Of a stretch of DNA of 64,000 bases, positions 58,962 to 64,000 are shown piece by piece. The notes beneath the pieces are model-generated. The model had not been told where the DNA came from, searched no databases, and saw only the letters and a list, made by a program, of their open reading frames with translations. The stretch is taken from NCBI RefSeq assembly GCF_050003625.1, contig NC_134400.1:51960066-52024065 (forward strand), given 5' to 3'. The translations under genes and the position numbers were made by a program. The DNA is from Haematobia irritans. Lineage: Eukaryota; Arthropoda; Insecta; Diptera; Muscidae. Numbering within the stretch: the stretch's first letter is position 1; every line of letters begins with the position of its first letter.

Positions 58962-59110
58962 GTACCGTGAAACCACTTGGGTAAGCTTTGAAACACTCAG
59001 AAATATCACCAGCATTACTGAGAGGATAGCCCACCGCTGAAAAACTTTTTGATGTTCAGTCGAAAATGGGTTGATACCAATGTATGCTAACCATTGAACC
59101 ACGGCATAGG
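58962..59110 (-). mobile_element. SINE fragment
   Basis: ATCACCAGCATTACTGAGAG, CCACCGCTGAAAAACTTTTT and TGCTAACCATTGAACCACGG match the SINE at 61711-62050 on the same strand. Its B box is decayed and its 3' tail is missing. Confidence 0.75.
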
Positions 59111-59275
59111 TAAGTTTAATGAAAGAGATGAAGCTCCTTTTATAATCAAGTCGGAATGGTATGTCAGAATATGTGTGAAATCACTGCGGTCGCCCAAATT
59201 TTGTCAACGTTTTAATGTATTAATATAGCACATTTTTCAGAGAAATAAAAGTAGAATTGGGTCTGAATGTGACTA

Positions 59276-60255
59276 CACGGATGAAAAAGACTGTTTTTCA
59301 TATGTTTGGCTATAAACATTATATGTTTGGAACACAAATTTTTAAACACAATATTTTTGAGTGCAAGCATATAATGTTCATAAACTAGCATAACATGTTT
59401 GGGACATATATGTTAATATGTTAGAACATATTATGTTTGGGACATAAAATGTTTGTAAATATAATATGCTTGGATGCAAACATATATTAATTTAGAAATA
59501 GCCTATAAACATATATGTGTTTAGTAGCTTGGAGCGCTATTTAACAGGGAGCGATATTGAATTAAGTTGGTGGTTGTTGCTTGTTATTACAAAATTAACA
59601 TTTTATTTTTCCTTGGGCAATTGATCAGCTACTTCTTTGATCCTTACAAACTGTGCGGTCCGCTGTTCGAATCCCCGTCCGGCAAAAGGTAAAATTAAAA
59701 TAAAAAAAATTATAAAATTGAATAATTTCTTCTACAATGTTTGTATTACAGAAAAAGGTGCTAAGAACTAAAAAATCTCGTGGAAGTGAGAAAGATGTCG
59801 GGGAATATACAATTGGGCAGAAACAAAATTTTGAGCATTCAGGTCGAAAACCTATGTTGTTAGCACCTATATTACCTGTTTATTTTCATAATTCATTATG
59901 ATTGTAAATATATAAATAAATAAATAAATAAAATTTTGAGCACAATATTGTTTGGGAGAATTTTTTTAAGCATATAATATTTTTGGGTGCAAAATGCTTC
60001 CAAACATATTATATGGTCACATAATAACATATTGTTTTTTGGAAGACAACATTATTGAATTTGGATGCAAAAATACAAAATGTTTGGAACTTAGACTACC
60101 CAAATATATATTGTTTAGACCAATATGCTTTCAAACATATTATATATTGGTAGAGATCAAACATATAAATGTTTGGGCAATACCCAAAAATGTATATGCT
60201 TGAAGCAAAATATGTTTGGGAGTATATGTTACAGAAGCGATTTTTTGTGAGGGTG
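59276..60255 (+). mobile_element. tRNA-cored TIR element, copy T4
   Basis: CACGGATGAAAAAGACTG at the left and TTTTTTGTGAGGGTG at the right, flanked by TA (59274-59275, 60256-60257). 980 bp. Many AACATATTATGTTTGGG-type motifs. One tRNA-like module with B box GTTCGAATCCC at 59665-59675, followed by the AATTTCTTCTACAATGTTTG block that T1-T3 also carry. Confidence 0.85.
59623..59689 (+). pseudogene. tRNA-like module in T4
   Basis: GATCAGCTACTTCTTTGATC, CTTACAAACTGTGCGGTCCG, TGTTCGAATCCCCGTCCGGC. The A-box side is decayed, and the B box is sound. Confidence 0.6.
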
Positions 60256-60601
60256 TAGACAACGAATTCGGCAAATTATCAAGCACGATATGGGACTAAA
60301 ATACGAAAATAAAATTCCTAAACCGCGGTTAACACAACACCATAAAAATGCTCGTATTTCTTTTGCTGAAAAATACAAGTTTTGGGACGAAGAGTTCGAA
60401 ACGGTTATATTTAGCGAAGAAAAGGAATTCAGTTTGGATGGTCCTGATGGCCATCATAAATATTGGCGAGATTCTTGGTAGCCTCGTCAAACTTGCTATA
60501 AACGCACCCACGGAGGTGGATCTCTTATGGTATGGGCAGCTTTTGGAGCACGAGGAAAATCTAAAATATGTTTTGTCCTCACTAAAATGAACGCAGAGAT
60601 A

Positions 60602-61536
60602 AAGGGTGATTCTTTTGAGGTTAGGATTTTCATGCATTAGTATTTGACAGATCACGTGGGATTTCAGACATGATGTCAAAGAGAAAGATGCTCAGTATGC
60701 TTTGACATTTCATCATGAATAGACTTACTAACGAGCAACGCTTGCAAATCATTGAATTTTATTACCAAAATCAGTGGCAGAAAATCCGCTTTTTTATCGA
60801 CAAATTTTGTTCAGCGATGAGGCTCATTTCTGGTTGAATGGCTACGTAAATAAGCAAAATTGCCGCATTTGGAGTGAAGAGCAACCAGAAGCCGTTCAAG
60901 AACTGCCCATGCATCCCGAAAAATGCACTGTTTGGTGTGGTTTGTACGCTGGTGGAATCATTGGACCGTATTTTTTCAAAGATGCTATTGGACGCAACGT
61001 TACGGTGAATGGCGATCGCTATCGTTCGATGCTAACAAACTTTTTGTTGCCAAAAATGGAAGAACTGAACTTGGTTGACATGTGGTTTCAACAAGATGGC
61101 GCTACATGCCACACAGCTCGCGATTCTATGGCCATTTTGAGGGAAAACTTCGGAGAACAATTCATTTCAAGAAATGGACCGGTAAGTTGGCCACCAAGAT
61201 CATGCGATTTGACGCCTTTAGACTATTTTTTGTGGGGCTACGTCAAGTCTAAAGTCTACAGAAATAAGCCAGCAACTATTCCAGCTTTGGAAGACAACAT
61301 ATCCGAAGAAATTCGGGCTATTCCGGCCGAAATGCTCGAAAAAGTTGCCCAAAATTGGACTTTCCGAATGGACCACCTAAGACGCAGCCGCGGTCAACAT
61401 TTAAATGAAATTATCTTCAAAAAGTAAATGTCATGGACCAATCTAACGTTTCAAATAAAGAACCGATGAGATTTTGCAAATTTTATGCGTTTTTTTTTTT
61501 TTTAAAAAGTTATCAAGCTCTTAACAAATCACCCTT
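60602..61536 (+). mobile_element. DD41D-type mariner, copy C (internally deleted)
   Basis: AAGGGTGATT...AATCACCCTT with TA on both sides (60600-60601, 61537-61538). 935 bp. The N-terminal start MNRLTNEQRLQIIEFYYQNQ is joined, out of frame, to the catalytic domain frame at 60774-61427, which carries FSDEAHF, FQQDGATCH and TPLDYFLWG and ends HLNEIIFKK. The deletion junction (CAGTGG/CAGAAAATCC) differs from those in copies A and B. No ATG precedes the catalytic frame. Confidence 0.92.
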
Positions 61537-61710
61537 TATATGTTGATTTATTGGAGAATAATTTAATATATTTTGGAGATGAGTTGTATGGTGAAGTTTG
61601 GACTTTCCAACAAGATAATGCTCCCATCCATGTTGAACGCCTCACAGAAAACTTTTTCAAGTTAAGTGATATACCTTTACTGGACTGGCCAGCGCTAAGT
61701 CCCGATCTAG

Positions 61711-62050
61711 GTTAGGTTAGGTGGCAGCCCGATGTATCAGGCTCACTTAGACTATTCAGTCCATTGTGATACCACATTGGTGAACTTCTCTCTTATCACT
61801 GAGTGCTGCCCGATTCCATGTTAAGTTCAATGACAAGGGACCTCCCTTTTATAGCCGAGTCCGAACGGCGTTCCACATTGCAGTAAAACCACTTAGAGAA
61901 GATTTGAAAACCTCAGAAATGTCACCAGCATCACTGAGGTGGGATAATCCACCGCTGAAAAACTTTTTGGTGTTCGGTCGAAGCAGGAATCGAACCCACG
62001 ACCTTGTGTATGCAAGATGGGCATGCTAACCATTGCACCACGGTGGCTCC
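61711..62050 (-). mobile_element. tRNA-derived SINE, full length, 340 bp
   Basis: The minus strand starts GGAGCCACCGTGGTGCAATG with an A box, has the B box GGTTCGATTCC (61986-61996), and a body with TTTTTCAGCGGTGGATTATC and CCGTTCGGACTCGGCTATAA. It ends TGGTATCACAATGGACTGAA, GGGCTGCC and CCTAACCTAAC. The target duplication CCGATCTAG is at 61702-61710 and 62051-62059. Pol III transcription from the tRNA-like head is expected. The 3' part equals the LINE 3' end at 40790-40890. Confidence 0.93.
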
Positions 62051-62295
62051 CCGATCTAGATCTTAAAGAAGATCTCTGTGGCATATTATCCGCTAAGGTA
62101 TTTGCGAAGTCCAAGCAATATACAACACCCAACGAACTGATGTCTGCAATTACAGTAGAATGGAAAAATCGATATGGCAACTCTGAAAAACTTGGTTTGT
62201 TCTATGCCTCACCGATTACAGTAAGTTCTAATAAACAAGGGCAATACTATATCGTATTAGTTAATCAAATTAATTTTATTTTTGACATATAGCTA

Positions 62296-62427
62296 AAATA
62301 TAATTTTGCGCATATAAATATTTTCTATGAATGAAAATTTAAGTATGTATTTTCTGTCAAAGCAAACGTTAAGTAAAGATTTAGTTTATGTATTTTAGTA
62401 ACGTACAAAAGTGTAAATAAATAAAAA
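62296..62427. other. AT-rich spacer
   Basis: Short AT-rich DNA between the Tc1 remnant and the next FamA element. No feature is seen. Confidence 0.5.
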
Positions 62428-62744
62428 ACAAGTAAGTAAAGTAGAAAGTCGGGCGGGGCCGACTATATCATACCCTAAACCACCATTACAGAATTAGTAA
62501 TCATAAGCATTTGTGGGGTAACATATAGGTCTGGGAGATAAACCGCAGTTGCATATTTAAGAAAATTAAGGGGTACATGTCTATGGGTGCTTTGTGTCAA
62601 TCTGACTATAACTCATAGTCAATGTTGCCAGGGAAAATGTTCGGTTTACCCTACAAGGAAAAAAAAAGTTCCCTACTTTCCTATACATTTCCAAACAATT
62701 TTCCCTACTATATTTTTCGTTAAATTAAAAAAAAAAAAAAAAAA
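62428..62744 (+). mobile_element. FamA start fragment
   Basis: ACAAGTAAGTAAAGTAG, hairpin AGTCGGGCGGGGCCGACT-type near 62449, ATCATACCCTAAACCACC. It breaks off at an A-run. Confidence 0.65.
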
Positions 62745-64000
62745 ACAAGTAAGGATAGTCTAAAGTCGGGCGGGGCCGACTATATTATACCCTGCACCAC
62801 TTTGTAGATCTAAATTTTGGATGCCAAATCACATCCGTCAAATGTGTTGGGTGCTATATATAAAGATTTGTCCCAAATACATACATTTAAATATCACTCG
62901 ATTTGGACAGAATTTGATAGACTTTTACAAAATCTATAGACTCAAAATTTAAGTTGGCTAATGCACTAGGGTGGAACACAATTTTAGTAAAAAAATATGG
63001 GAAACATTTAAATCTGAAGCAATTTTAAGGAAACTTCGCAAAAGTTTATTTATGATTTATCGGTCGATATATATGTATTAGAGGTTTAGGAAAATTTGAG
63101 TCATTTATACAACTTTTTGAGTAAGCAGTGGCGATTTAACAAGGAAAATGTTGGTATTTTGACCATTTTTGTCGAAATCAGAAAAACATATATATGGGAG
63201 CTATATCTAAATCTGAACCGATGTCAACCAAATTTGGCACGCATACACGGTTGAAAAAGACTGTTTTTCATATGTTTGGCTATAAACATTATATGTTTGG
63301 AACACAAATTTTTAAACACAATATTTTTGAGTGCAAGCATATAATGTTCATAAACTAGCATAACATGTTTGGGACATATATGTTAATATGTTAGAACATA
63401 TTATGTTTGGGACATAAAATGTTTGTAAATATAATATGCTTGAATGCAAACATATATTAATTTAGAAATAGCCTATAAACATATATGTGTTTAGTAGCTT
63501 GGAGCGCTATTTAACAGGGAGCGATATTGAATTAAGTTGGTGGTTGTTGCTTGTTATTACAAAATTAACATTTTATTTTTCCTTGGGCAATTGATCAGCT
63601 ACTTCTTTGATCCTTACAAACTGTGTGGTCCGCTGTTCGAATCCCCGTCCGGCAAAAGGTAAAATTAAAATAAAATAAAAAATCATAAAATTGAATAATT
63701 TCTTCTACAATGTTTGTATTACAGAAAAAGGTGCTAAGAACTAAAAAATCTCGTGGAAGTGAGAAAGATGTCGGGGAATATACAATTGGTCAGAAACAAA
63801 ATTTTGAGCATTCAGGTCGAAAACCTATGTTGTTAGCACCTATATTACCTGTTTATTTTCATAATTCATAATGATTGTAAATATATAAATAAATAAATAA
63901 AATTTTGAGCACAATATTGTTTGGGAGAATTTTTTTTAAGCATATAATATTTTTAGGTGCAAAATGCTTCCAAACATATTATATGGTCACATAATAACAT
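62745..64000 (+). mobile_element. FamA element interrupted by T5, cut by window edge
   Basis: ACAAGTAAGGATAGTC, hairpin near 62765, TATTATACCCTGCACCACTT, then body units to GGCACGCATA at 63245, where T5 begins. The rest lies beyond the window. Confidence 0.7.
63246..64000 (+). mobile_element. tRNA-cored TIR element, copy T5 (right end outside the window)
   Basis: CACGGTTGAAAAAGACTG after TA (63244-63245). Nearly identical to T4 over its whole visible length, with small differences such as one fewer ATAA unit near 63893. The B box GTTCGAATCCC is at 63635-63645. Confidence 0.88.

Larger units (their letters stand above)
59220..62295 (+). pseudogene. Tc1-like transposase gene broken by three insertions
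   Basis: Exon-like pieces: 59220-59275 (FREIKVELGLNVT), 60256-60601 (RIRQIIKHDMG, EKYKFWDEEFE, SLDGPDGHHKYWRDS, GGGSLMVWAAFG), 61537-61710 (FQQDNAPIHVE, LLDWPALSPDL) and 62051-62180 (LKEDLCGIL, ITVEWKNRYGN). The second Asp and the Glu are 34 residues apart across the SINE, the DD34E pattern of Tc1. The first catalytic site reads FSEEKEF, with Glu for Asp, and a stop follows WRDSW. Each gap is filled by an insertion with its own target duplication. Terminal repeats were not found. Confidence 0.88.

Noticed and set aside
59680..59760. Intron-like GT...AG stretch after the tRNA-like module (GTAAAATT to TTACAG)
   Set aside because: AT-rich DNA gives such pairs by chance, and no coding exons flank it.
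61893..62292. Overlapping frames on both strands at the SINE/Tc1 junction
   Set aside because: They read across the SINE boundary and are chance fusions; only the Tc1 part after 62051 is meaningful.

Overview
The window looks like repeat-dense, transposon-packed DNA of a higher fly, probably a muscid or related calyptrate. This is inferred from four things: DINE/mini-me-like elements with (TA)n and (GTCY)n proto-microsatellites, mariner and Tc1 families of dipteran type, a BEL/Pao retrotransposon, and LINEs with an APE-type endonuclease plus RNase H. No host gene can be named with confidence. The only host-like coding pieces are two short unassigned minus-strand segments at 55976-56173 and 56309-56416.

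Layout. 1-1123: 5' half of a decayed LINE (minus), running off the left edge. 1405-1860: foldback. 1922-2912: mini-me piece and a broken mariner. 3298-16824: chain of two related mini-me-like families, here called FamA (hairpin AGTCGGGCGGGGCCGACT) and FamB (hairpin TTCGGCCAGGCCGAA), carrying a 248-bp (TA)n tract, an internally deleted DD41D-type mariner and two TIR elements that each hold two divergent tRNA-like modules. 16825-19534: a decayed relative of those elements and AT-rich DNA. 19535-32936: a nested stack (outer FamB > TIR element > FamB with a 1.92-kb tandem duplication > truncated mariner, and in the same TIR element an intact BEL/Pao element with identical-looking LTRs). 33969-35539: DD37E transposon with an intact transposase and an inverted copy of its own 5' end. 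35972-40896: near-complete LINE with target-site duplication, ORF1 and ORF2. 40907-43560: LINE scraps and a perfect foldback MITE inside a Jockey-type RT fragment. 43560-55856: more FamB/FamA/FamC, a mariner split by a FamB element, a deleted Tc1 element, and a short SINE/LINE tail with a 14-bp target duplication. 55976-58960: possible host exons, a LINE 3' fragment, a small MITE, a hAT-like remnant and a LINE tail. 59200-62295: a Tc1-like transposase gene broken by three separate insertions (tRNA-cored TIR element, DD41D mariner, tRNA-derived SINE). 62428-64000: FamA with a further tRNA-cored element cut by the right edge.

How the parts relate. Intact coding capacity is limited to the BEL/Pao polyprotein, the LINE ORF1/ORF2 and the DD37E transposase. 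The SINE ends in the same 3' sequence and CCTAA-repeat tail as the LINE, which suggests that this LINE family supplies its retrotransposition machinery. The tRNA-cored elements, mariners and foldback all target TA dinucleotides, and mini-me arrays supply many of the targets. Nesting gives a clear relative order of insertion at several places.
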